A DNA stretch of 6,414 nt from Deltaproteobacteria bacterium (GCA_016205125.1 JACQJE010000066.1:1-6414), one strand, 5' to 3'. Positions 1-5,760 are shown, counted from the stretch's first letter. Translations and numbers: made by a program. Notes: a model not told the origin generated them from the letters alone.

Positions 1-2
1 GG

Positions 3-110
3 GATGGAAAGCTTGCGATCATGGCGGAGTTTGATGGAATCCCCTATCACGAAATGCTGGGGATGATTTTTGACGCGGCGCTGGAGCGCGCCGAAAAGAT
101 GAAGTCTTAA
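3..110 (+). CDS. C-terminal end of an unrecognised protein (cut by window edge)
   Basis: An open frame enters from the left edge and ends at TAA 108-110, giving the last 35 residues of a protein that begins outside the window. The tail starts DGKLAIMAEFDG and ends in an amphipathic, charged helix-like stretch (AALERAEKMKS). I do not recognise the family from so short a piece. It converges on the moeZ-like gene, with only 16 bases between the two stop codons. The codon choice is plausible for coding, and the moeZ-like gene stops short of it, so it is probably real. No function is proposed. Confidence 0.6.
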   Translation, partial: DGKLAIMAEFDGIPYHEMLGMIFDAALERAEKMKS

Positions 111-126
111 GTTTCTTCTGGTCAAT

Positions 127-1275
127 TCAATATTTCGGAAGAGAGGAATCGATCTTCTCCGCCCATTCATGAATGCCGCCGGTGAGATTCCTGACCCTTT
201 TAAAACCCTGCTCTTTGAGGAAGGCGACGGCGCGCGCAGAGCGGCCCCCATGATGGCAATGACAGACAATTTCCCTGTTCGGATCGAGTTCTGAAATGCG
301 ATGCGGGAGCTCTTTCAATGGAATAAGATGCCCTCCGATATGGACAATCTGATATTCATGCGGCTCACGCACATCGAGAATAAAAATCTCCTCTCCATTG
401 TCGAGCCTTTTCTTTAGCTCAACCGGCGTGATCTCCATTTCCGATTCGCCTCCTGAAGTTTCCTTCTTCTGAATCCCGCAGAAAGCCTCATAATCGATCA
501 ATTGCGTCATTTTTGGCTGATCACAACAGATGATGCACTGCGGATCCTTTCTCAGTCTCAGCTCCCGAAATTCCATTTTCAGCGCATCAAACAAGATCAG
601 TCTCCCGATGAGAGGCTCTCCGATTCCAAGAAGGAGCTTAATCGTCTCATTGGCCTGCAGGGTCCCAATAATGCCCGGAAGGACACCCAGCACCCCCCCT
701 TCTGCACAGCTCGGAACAAGGCCAGGAGGCGGAGGCTCTGGATAAAGACAGCGATAGCACGGGCCTTTCCCTGCATAAAAGAGAGAGACCTGCCCCTCAA
801 ACCTGAAAATACTCCCATAAACATTCGGTTTCTTAAGAAGGACACAGGCGTCATTGACCAGATAACGCGTCGGAAAATTATCTGTGCCATCAGCGATCAC
901 ATCGTAATGCTTCAATATCTCGTACGCATTCTGTGAGGTGAGGCGAGTCTCGTGACACTCCACTTTTACATTGGGATTGATCCCAAAAATCCTCCGTCTC
1001 GCCGATTCCAGTTTCAATTGCCCCACATCAGAGGTGTCATGAAGAAGCTGGCGTTGAAGGTTGGAGTAATCAACGCGATCAAAATCGACAATCCCAATCC
1101 TACCCACTCCAGCCGCAGAAAGATACATTGCGAGAGGGGATCCCAATCCTCCTGCTCCAACAATAAGGACGCTGGAAGACTTTAATTTCTTCTGACCCTC
1201 AACTCCCACTTCCGGCAGCATGAGGTGTCGGCTATATCGCTGGAACTCTTCCTGCGTCAGATCAGAAAGAGACAT
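127..1275 (-). CDS. moeZ: MoeZ/MoeBR-type sulfurtransferase: ThiF/MoeB (E1-like) adenylyltransferase fused to rhodanese
   Basis: This 382-residue cytoplasmic protein adenylates the C-terminal glycine of a ubiquitin-like sulfur carrier and then delivers sulfur to form a thiocarboxylate. Residues 1-250 are a ThiF/MoeB domain: opening RYSRHLMLPEVG, nucleotide loop GAGGLGS at 40-46, GTDN at 130-133, PSCAEGGVLG around Cys190, and two zinc Cys pairs, C173/C176 and C247/C250. Residues about 280-382 are a rhodanese domain with the active loop CHHGGRS and catalytic Cys340. The ATG at 1275 is chosen because AGGAGG lies 5 bases upstream; an in-frame start at 1368 would add a basic tail absent from the family. 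The start overlaps the end of the sulfur-carrier gene by 14 bases, so the carrier is its likely substrate. The domain architecture is certain. Action on CysO is inferred from context and from M. tuberculosis MoeZ. It could also serve molybdopterin or thiamin carriers. Confidence 0.93.
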   Translation of the reverse strand: MSLSDLTQEEFQRYSRHLMLPEVGVEGQKKLKSSSVLIVGAGGLGSPLAMYLSAAGVGRIGIVDFDRVDYSNLQRQLLHDTSDVGQLKLESARRRIFGINPNVKVECHETRLTSQNAYEILKHYDVIADGTDNFPTRYLVNDACVLLKKPNVYGSIFRFEGQVSLFYAGKGPCYRCLYPEPPPPGLVPSCAEGGVLGVLPGIIGTLQANETIKLLLGIGEPLIGRLILFDALKMEFRELRLRKDPQCIICCDQPKMTQLIDYEAFCGIQKKETSGGESEMEITPVELKKRLDNGEEIFILDVREPHEYQIVHIGGHLIPLKELPHRISELDPNREIVCHCHHGGRSARAVAFLKEQGFKRVRNLTGGIHEWAEKIDSSLPKY

Positions 1276-1552
1276 GGCATCCTCCTGCGATCGCCGGAAC
1301 AATTGAGAGTATATCTTTCTCCGACAGAGCCGTCTCTTCCTTGAGAAGATGACGAATGTCTTCGTCATTGACGTAGATATTCACGAAACTTCTGAGCCTG
1401 CCATTTTCCGCATAGAGATGAGGCTTCAATGAAGGATGAAGAGAGGTCAACTGGATTAAGACTTCTCCTACGGTATGACCCTCCACCACGACCTCCCCTT
1501 TTTGCTCTGTGTAATTTCGAAGTGGCGTGGGTATGAGCACTTTAACTGACAT
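1262..1552 (-). CDS. cysO: CysO-like sulfur carrier protein (MoaD/ThiS beta-grasp fold) with a five-residue tail after Gly-Gly
   Basis: This 96-residue ubiquitin-like carrier begins MSVKVLIPTPLRNYT, the typical opening of the CysO/MoaD-like group. Near the end comes the signature ILSIVPAIAGG, with Gly-Gly at 90-91. The C-terminal glycine of such proteins is adenylated by a ThiF/MoeB enzyme and turned into a thiocarboxylate that donates sulfur. Unlike textbook CysO, the frame continues for CHVSF before TGA, so a peptidase would have to expose the Gly-Gly; the JAMM peptidase next door is the obvious candidate. The ATG at 1552 is preferred (GGAG 9 bases upstream, 4 bases after the mec stop) over an ATG at 1567, which has only a weak AAGAAAG upstream and would add five residues. 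The gene sits between mec-like and moeZ-like genes and overlaps the latter. Family assignment is strong; the role in cysteine synthesis rests on the adjacent cysM-like gene. Confidence 0.9.
   Translation of the reverse strand: MSVKVLIPTPLRNYTEQKGEVVVEGHTVGEVLIQLTSLHPSLKPHLYAENGRLRSFVNIYVNDEDIRHLLKEETALSEKDILSIVPAIAGGCHVSF
1281..1286 (-). promoter_or_regulatory. Shine-Dalgarno of moeZ, embedded in the Gly-Gly codons of cysO
   Basis: AGGAGG on the minus strand lies 5 bases before the moeZ ATG at 1275 and decides that start. The same bases belong to the GGA GGA codons encoding the functional Gly-Gly of the carrier, so both uses constrain this site. Confidence 0.85.
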
Positions 1553-1556
1553 AATC

Positions 1557-2000
1557 CTATTCTCCATTTCTTTCTTGTAAAATACGAATCTCCTCTAAAC
1601 TGAAGCGGGAACGGTCATCCTGCAAAAGCCATGATTTTACCTCATTTGTCTGCCCGTTTTCAACAGAAACGATGACATACGACCACCAGGGCATAGCATG
1701 CTCCAGGTCAAACGGAGAAGGCTCAGCCAGATGATCGGGATGGGAATGGTAAATGCCGAGAATCTGCAAGTCCTCCCTTTCTGCCCTCTTCTCCAGCTCT
1801 CTGTATTGATCCGGCGTGATGAGATAACGCCGCTCCCGCTCTGTCTCTTTTGCATTAAGGAGCAAATAGACCTCTTCCACTCGCTTCTCCCCTCCACTTC
1901 CTCGGACCCTGCCAAGAAGCGCGCCGCAGCATTCTTCGGGATAAGCATTCGCAGCCTCTCTCTTGACCTGTTCAAAGAGCCTGGAAGTCATCTCGACCAC
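1557..2000 (-). CDS. mec: Mec-like JAMM (JAB1/MPN) zinc peptidase acting on the sulfur carrier
   Basis: This 147-residue cytoplasmic metallopeptidase carries the full JAMM motif. With the GTG start at 2000 there is a conserved Glu in PEECCG at 21-26, then HSH at 85-87, Ser95 and Asp98 (HxHx7SxxD), which bind zinc and activate water. In M. tuberculosis the homologous Mec hydrolyses the CysO-cysteine adduct to free cysteine and CysO. QbsD-type relatives trim residues after Gly-Gly. Position between cysM-like and cysO-like genes supports either or both roles here. The start is uncertain. GTG 2000 has AGGAGG 10 bases upstream. GTG 2009 would overlap the cysM stop as GTGA but is only 1 base from that Shine-Dalgarno. 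ATG 1991 is 19 bases away. TTG 2021 has no Shine-Dalgarno. The domain is complete from any of these starts. Confidence 0.9.
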   Translation of the reverse strand: MVEMTSRLFEQVKREAANAYPEECCGALLGRVRGSGGEKRVEEVYLLLNAKETERERRYLITPDQYRELEKRAEREDLQILGIYHSHPDHLAEPSPFDLEHAMPWWSYVIVSVENGQTNEVKSWLLQDDRSRFSLEEIRILQERNGE

Positions 2001-2005
2001 CGTTG

Positions 2006-2926
2006 TCACCCCTCCTTCCAAAATGGAAGGCTCAAATATTTCGAACCATCATCGGGAAAGATCGTTACCACCACACCCTCGCTCAACTTTTCTGCCACGC
2101 GCAAGGCAGCAACCATCGCGGCACCGGATGAGAGTCCAACAAATAGCCCTTCTTTTTGCGCCAGCCGTTTCACCATCTGGTACGCTTCTTCCGTCCCAAT
2201 TTCCAAATTCTCGTCCACCAACCGGCGATCATAAATACCAGGAACCTCTACTGAAGGGAGATGCTTTAACCCTTCCAGCCCATGAAAAGAAGAATCGGGT
2301 TGAAAAGAAATACACCGGATCTCTCTGGAAAATTCTTTTAATCGCCTCGTCACCCCAACAAAAGTACCGGTGGTCCCCAGCCCTGCCACAAAATGTGTAA
2401 CTCGCCCCCCTGTCTGTTCATAAATTTCCCGGCCTGTTGACTCGTAGTGCGCCTTCCAGTTCGACGGATTATTGTATTGATCTGGATAGAAAAAGTGCTG
2501 CGGCTCTCTTTCTGCCATCTCCTTCGCCAGCCTTCGCGCCCCATCAATTCCTTCCAGCGGATCGGTATAAGTCACTTCAACTCCATAAGCTTCGAAGATC
2601 AGCTTCCTCTCCACACTCACGTTCTCAGGGACAATGAGCCTGACAGGATACTGCAGAGTGCGCCCGATCAGCGCGTAAGCAATCCCTGTATTTCCACTCG
2701 TCGCATCCAGAATCGCTTTTCCACGGATAAGCTCCCCTTCACGAATTCCATCCAGAATCATCCGAAGGGCAGGCCGATCTTTCACAGAACCCCCCGGATT
2801 AAACCACTCTGCCTTTGCGAAAAGTTCAACCGCTGGAGGCAAAATGCCTTGCACCAACTGCTCAATGCGCAAAAGCGGCGTCTTTCCGATCTGATTTAAA
2901 ATTGATCCAGACGATCTATTTTGCAT
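2006..2926 (-). CDS. cysM: CysM-like PLP-dependent cysteine synthase (probable CysO-thiocarboxylate-dependent)
   Basis: This 306-residue cytosolic fold-type II PLP enzyme belongs to the cysteine synthase family. Its landmarks are IGKTPLLRI at 13-21, NPGGSVKDR with Schiff-base Lys49, TSGNTG at 76-81, the phosphate-binding GLGTTGT around 182-188, and SSGAA at 266-270. It replaces the leaving group of O-phosphoserine or O-acetylserine with sulfur. The adjoining Mec, CysO and MoeZ genes argue that the donor is CysO thiocarboxylate, as for M. tuberculosis CysM, rather than free sulfide. Lys221 in GLKHLPS falls about where that enzyme has the Arg that recognises phosphoserine (alignment from memory). 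The ATG at 2926 matches the usual N-terminus but has only a GAAAGAG-like upstream sequence. A GTG at 2980, preceded by AAGGGTGA, would add 18 residues. Its stop falls just beyond the preferred mec start. Free-sulfide use as an ordinary CysK/CysM is not excluded. Confidence 0.92.
   Translation of the reverse strand: MQNRSSGSILNQIGKTPLLRIEQLVQGILPPAVELFAKAEWFNPGGSVKDRPALRMILDGIREGELIRGKAILDATSGNTGIAYALIGRTLQYPVRLIVPENVSVERKLIFEAYGVEVTYTDPLEGIDGARRLAKEMAEREPQHFFYPDQYNNPSNWKAHYESTGREIYEQTGGRVTHFVAGLGTTGTFVGVTRRLKEFSREIRCISFQPDSSFHGLEGLKHLPSVEVPGIYDRRLVDENLEIGTEEAYQMVKRLAQKEGLFVGLSSGAAMVAALRVAEKLSEGVVVTIFPDDGSKYLSLPFWKEG
2011..2016 (-). promoter_or_regulatory. Shine-Dalgarno of mec, inside the 3' end of cysM
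   Basis: AGGAGG on the minus strand lies within the last codons of the cysM-like gene. It is 10 bases before GTG 2000, 1 base before GTG 2009 and 19 before ATG 1991, so it favours the GTG at 2000. Confidence 0.6.
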
Positions 2927-2990
2927 CTCTTTCTCGCTGGTATCCTGCTGTATCTCAAAGTAAGCTTTTTCCCATACCACAAGTCACCCT

Positions 2991-3048
2991 TTGACCCAAA
3001 ATCCTCCGGCTCGCTCGATCCAGAAATCAGGTGGAGGATTTTGGTCAA
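2991..3048. repeat. Inverted repeat between the divergent cysM-like gene and the secreted-protein gene
   Basis: The left arm at 2991-3007 (TTGACCCAAAATCCTCC) and the right arm at 3033-3048 (GGAGGATTTTGGTCAA) are reverse complements except for one extra C in the left arm. A 12-bp core (2996-3007 with 3033-3044) is perfect. The spacer is 25 bases. Each arm ends outward in a TTGACC hexamer resembling a -35 box, but I see no good -10 at the right distance on either strand. It could be a dyad operator shared by the divergent genes, a leader hairpin for the cysM operon, or a member of a dispersed palindromic repeat. No T-tract follows, so an intrinsic terminator is unlikely. Confidence 0.75.
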
Positions 3049-3080
3049 TATGTTAGACTGATCGAAACATAACCCATGAA

Positions 3081-3084
3081 GAGG
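3081..3084 (+). promoter_or_regulatory. Shine-Dalgarno for the secreted-protein gene
   Basis: GAGG, within AAGAGG, lies 9 bases before the ATG at 3094. The upstream in-frame ATG at 3076 has no purine-rich element before it, so 3094 is preferred. Confidence 0.55.
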
Positions 3085-3093
3085 AAACAGAAG

Positions 3094-3513
3094 ATGAGCA
3101 GGAGAAAAGGATTTCTTCTCACTCTTCTTGCGATTTTGATTTCCATTCCCGTCAGCGCCGCCCACTCTCATACCCCGGATCTCTTCAGAATCTATATCGG
3201 GATAGGGCTGGCAGACATTCCCGAAGATCTTCAGATCTATTCTTATTCCAACATGTGGATCATGGACGGCCACGATTTTTCACTCGGAGGGAATGGTCTG
3301 TCGGCCCACGGAACTCTTACTCTCCTGGAGAAAAACCCTGCAATCTTCCGGGTCAAAATTGAAATCCAAAATATCGAGAAAAACAATAAAGCTTCGCGAT
3401 GGTTTCATGAATTGAGAGTGCAAAAAGGTTACTCCAACAATATGGTAACGTACCTGGATGACGAAAAAGGGGAGCCGTGGCGCGAGATTTCTTCGGTCGT
3501 TTATGTGAACTAA
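3094..3513 (+). CDS. Small secreted protein of unknown function
   Basis: This 139-residue protein has a clear Sec signal peptide: basic start MSRRKG, hydrophobic core FLLTLLAILISIPV, and a probable signal peptidase I site after VSA (residue 22). The mature part is about 117 residues and starts with a His-containing segment (AHSHTPD). It alternates short polar and hydrophobic stretches as a beta-rich domain would, with no cysteine and no second membrane segment. I do not recognise the family. It is the only rightward gene in the middle of the window, divergent from the cysM operon and convergent with the HEWMH protein gene, with one base between the two stops. An ATG at 3076 would add six residues but lacks a ribosome site. 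The signal peptide supports a real gene; the minus-strand frame across it is weaker. Confidence 0.72.
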   Translation: MSRRKGFLLTLLAILISIPVSAAHSHTPDLFRIYIGIGLADIPEDLQIYSYSNMWIMDGHDFSLGGNGLSAHGTLTLLEKNPAIFRVKIEIQNIEKNNKASRWFHELRVQKGYSNNMVTYLDDEKGEPWREISSVVYVN

Positions 3514-3514
3514 G

Positions 3515-4489
3515 TTACTCTGTTAAAAATGCTTTCTGGAAAAAGTCCTGCAGAGGCGATCCCCTGAAAGAGGCTAAATGATAGCGATCATTTTGGGGTG
3601 CCTCATCCAAACGCAATAACAGCGAAGCTGTCCCCACTTCTGCAAACATCTCCTGCGGGCCGAGCTTTGCCTCTTCCGAGGGGAGATCTTCGGAAAAAAT
3701 GCGAGTTTTGACACGGTCCGGATGAAGCTCAAAATCTCCTTCTGCGAATTGAACGCGCTCGCCATTGGGATTCAGGTATTCAAAAATCGTGTAATACTCT
3801 CCTGGATAAATCGACCAGCCAGCCACTTTTAGAAACTCTTCATATTTTCTCGGATATTGTTTGGCCACCGCGTGCATCCATTCGTGGAAGAGGACATTGC
3901 GCAAGCGTTCTGGGTGAATCGGCTCCCAGGCTCCCTCATACAGGACAATGTAATTCCAGTACTGATGATAATCTCCGAAGCGCCCCTTGAGAGACCCCCG
4001 ACCGGCCCGTTTCACGATGGCATGAAGTGTAGAGAGGTAAAGAAAAGGCTTCAGCTGAAGAGGATCGCGCACCGCCCGTTCGATGATTTCTAATTCGTCT
4101 TCGCTGAAGGACGCCGTTTCGTCAAAGACAAAGATACCAAGGCAGGCAAGATCCAACTGAATTTCTGCCATCCTTTCCGTTATACCCGCTTTCAGTCGAC
4201 CTCCAATGGCATAATCGACCCAGTCAGGGATATTGTCATAATCTTCATCCTCTCCCCATCTCCTTCGATCGATCGGATACTGATCGACGACGTTTGGAAC
4301 AAAATCTCCGTCCAGATCGGGGTCAAGCTGATTCGGAAGTCCGTCCTCGTCATAATCGCCCCGGCCGATATGATCGCTCGGATCAAATCTCTGACGAAGT
4401 TTAACGTCATCCCCAAAAACAGAAAGGCCCACTACGGACATTAAAAGACAACCAGACAGAGCCGCAATCCGCTTTTGATTCATCGCCAT
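3515..4489 (-). CDS. Secreted putative zinc metallopeptidase (HEWMH) with Asp-rich calcium-binding-like repeats
   Basis: This 324-residue protein has an N-terminal signal sequence (MNQKR, then a hydrophobic run to about residue 26). An acidic segment at 45-92 follows, with repeated DxDxDG-like units (DYDEDGLPNQLDPDLDGD, then DEDYDNIPDWVD), resembling thrombospondin type 3 or dockerin calcium sites. Residues 200-206 read LFHEWMH, the HExxH zinc-binding and catalytic motif. PQEMFAE at 278-284 offers Glu280 or Glu284 as the third ligand, similar in layout to M34/ATLF-type peptidases. An early LSGC at 11-14 comes before the hydrophobic core, so a lipoprotein is unlikely. The gene begins immediately after the stop of the upstream lipoprotein gene (TAA then ATG), with GGGGA nearby, implying translational coupling. 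ATG 4483 is an alternative start. Peptidase activity and the exact family are inferred; no substrate can be named. Confidence 0.8.
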   Translation of the reverse strand: MAMNQKRIAALSGCLLMSVVGLSVFGDDVKLRQRFDPSDHIGRGDYDEDGLPNQLDPDLDGDFVPNVVDQYPIDRRRWGEDEDYDNIPDWVDYAIGGRLKAGITERMAEIQLDLACLGIFVFDETASFSEDELEIIERAVRDPLQLKPFLYLSTLHAIVKRAGRGSLKGRFGDYHQYWNYIVLYEGAWEPIHPERLRNVLFHEWMHAVAKQYPRKYEEFLKVAGWSIYPGEYYTIFEYLNPNGERVQFAEGDFELHPDRVKTRIFSEDLPSEEAKLGPQEMFAEVGTASLLLRLDEAPQNDRYHLASFRGSPLQDFFQKAFLTE

Positions 4490-5707
4490 TTATCCCCAAT
4501 AAGCCCACGCCTTGGCCCACCTTTCCATAAGACCCCCTTCGAGTCCTTCAATGGCGTAAGAACCGAGGATGAAGAGGAGATAGAGGGGCCCCAACACCAT
4601 CGACTGCTTCGCATGCCCCCCCTCATGGTCGCTCGCCGCGTCGGATCCAGACGCAAACTCAAAAAGTCCCAAAGAAAAATAGTACTTGTACGTCCATCTC
4701 CCAACCGCCACATGCAGCTGATTTCCACTCTGAGAGATACTAAAGGTTGGAAAATCGATCGCCGGTGAAAAGGGGGAAGCGATCATACAAAACAGGATCA
4801 CTCCCAAACCGACAAAGGTATTGAATGATCCGAGCGTCAGATTGCCAAACCAGACAAGGATGTTCACTCCGACGCTATCAGAGCGGTAAGGGGAGTAGAG
4901 GGTCGATGCGTTATTGAACTTCTGATAGATCTCAGCAACACTTGAAAGAAACTCATCCCTTTTTTCAGAAGGAATCTTCTCATTTACTCGCTCTATCTTC
5001 TCTCGTCCCTCTGCAGAGGATTGAGCGATACCTGCGACAGCATGGGCAAAAGAGCGTACCCATGCGGGATGGACCACGTCCCGGCTTGCCAAATCATGCA
5101 TCTGCCTCAAGATAGAGTCGACATCCTGAGACAATACAAGGGTCATTCCGAGACAGGCCGTAAAATGACGAATTAAAATATCTCTGAAGGACCGGATCCT
5201 CTCCGATGAGTCAAAGTGAGGATGCGCAAAAGCAAAAAGGAGTGGGGTGGCTGCCTCGAGCACCGACTGATACGCGTGGATTTGATACTGAAGCGCAAAA
5301 AAGAGCAACGCGTCATCCCGAAAGATCCGCTCCGCATCACTCGATTCGTACACCTCCTTCGAGAGGCTCCAGATGATCTTTCTCAGCTCAATCAGCGGCT
5401 CCTCAATCGAAGTCAGATACGTTTCAATTTTCTCCTGATTCAGACGCACAAATTCTTCCGCATCAGCCACCTGATCTGAAATAGCCTCCTCCAGAACAGG
5501 AAGAGCATTAACGCGCTCATTGGCCAGCTTCCCAACGGTGCGAATTTTCTCAATCAAAGCCGCTCGACGCTGAAAAAAAACAGGAACCACTTCGTCAACC
5601 GCCTGATCAATCGCGCTCACATTCGAAAATTGACAGCCGGAAAGAGGAGCAGCCAGAAGGGCCGCAATCGAGAGACACACAGTCATTTTTCTGAAAAGCA
5701 GGCCCAT
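4490..5707 (-). CDS. Lipoprotein with membrane-associated C-terminal HEGGH domain (putative metallopeptidase)
   Basis: This 405-residue protein starts with a lipoprotein signal: MGLLFRK, a hydrophobic core, then PLSGC with lipidated Cys25. Residues about 31-275 are mostly charged helix, rich in Glu, Arg and Gln, as in a long helical or coiled periplasmic domain. A hydrophobic segment at about 294-311 may span or enter the membrane. Near the end, DHEGGHAKQS gives HExxH at 361-365, followed by a hydrophobic stretch (LGPLYLLFILGSY) and MERWAKA, where Glu395 could be the third zinc ligand. I recall HExGHxxQSxxLGPLYL motifs in uncharacterised membrane proteins but cannot name a family. The ATG at 5707 is chosen because GAGGAGTGATC lies just upstream and the lipobox is then correctly placed. 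A longer frame to 5842 would read through the promoter. It is co-transcribed with the HEWMH gene. Confidence 0.8.
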   Translation of the reverse strand: MGLLFRKMTVCLSIAALLAAPLSGCQFSNVSAIDQAVDEVVPVFFQRRAALIEKIRTVGKLANERVNALPVLEEAISDQVADAEEFVRLNQEKIETYLTSIEEPLIELRKIIWSLSKEVYESSDAERIFRDDALLFFALQYQIHAYQSVLEAATPLLFAFAHPHFDSSERIRSFRDILIRHFTACLGMTLVLSQDVDSILRQMHDLASRDVVHPAWVRSFAHAVAGIAQSSAEGREKIERVNEKIPSEKRDEFLSSVAEIYQKFNNASTLYSPYRSDSVGVNILVWFGNLTLGSFNTFVGLGVILFCMIASPFSPAIDFPTFSISQSGNQLHVAVGRWTYKYYFSLGLFEFASGSDAASDHEGGHAKQSMVLGPLYLLFILGSYAIEGLEGGLMERWAKAWAYWG

Positions 5708-5716
5708 TTTTCGATC

Positions 5717-5723
5717 ACTCCTC
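5717..5723 (-). promoter_or_regulatory. Shine-Dalgarno of the HEGGH lipoprotein gene
   Basis: GAGGAGT on the minus strand, continuing as GATC to resemble the full anti-16S complement, lies about 10 bases before ATG 5707. It fixes that start over the longer upstream frame. Confidence 0.7.
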
Positions 5724-5760
5724 GCTGATGAAAAGAGAGGGGAATCGTTAGAAAGGGCGT

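Noticed and set aside
133..172. Possible hairpin (GGAAGA with TCTTCTCC) near the end of moeZ as an operon terminator
   Set aside because: It lies inside the coding sequence, has a short stem and no T-tract on the minus strand. I see no convincing terminator for this operon in the window.
502..936. Plus-strand open frame of 144 residues opposite moeZ
   Set aside because: It lies wholly antisense to a well-supported conserved gene, has no ribosome site or family features, and is a shadow of that coding sequence.
1276..1368. N-terminal extension of the moeZ-like protein to an upstream start
   Set aside because: The 31 extra residues are highly basic, overlap the carrier gene and are absent from the family, whereas ATG 1275 has an ideal Shine-Dalgarno 5 bases upstream.
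1698..2234. Plus-strand open frame of 178 residues opposite mec and cysM
   Set aside because: It spans the junction of two conserved minus-strand genes and reads as low-complexity antisense protein.
2896..3273. Minus-strand open frame of 125 residues across the cysM upstream region
   Set aside because: It overlaps the cysM start and lies opposite a frame with a clear signal peptide. Its own sequence shows no domain and crosses the inverted repeat.
3524..3527. LSGC near the N-terminus of the HEWMH protein read as a lipobox (the codons are near 4448-4459)
   Set aside because: The Cys comes at residue 14, before the hydrophobic core, so it cannot be the lipidated residue of a normal lipoprotein signal. 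An ordinary Sec signal fits better.
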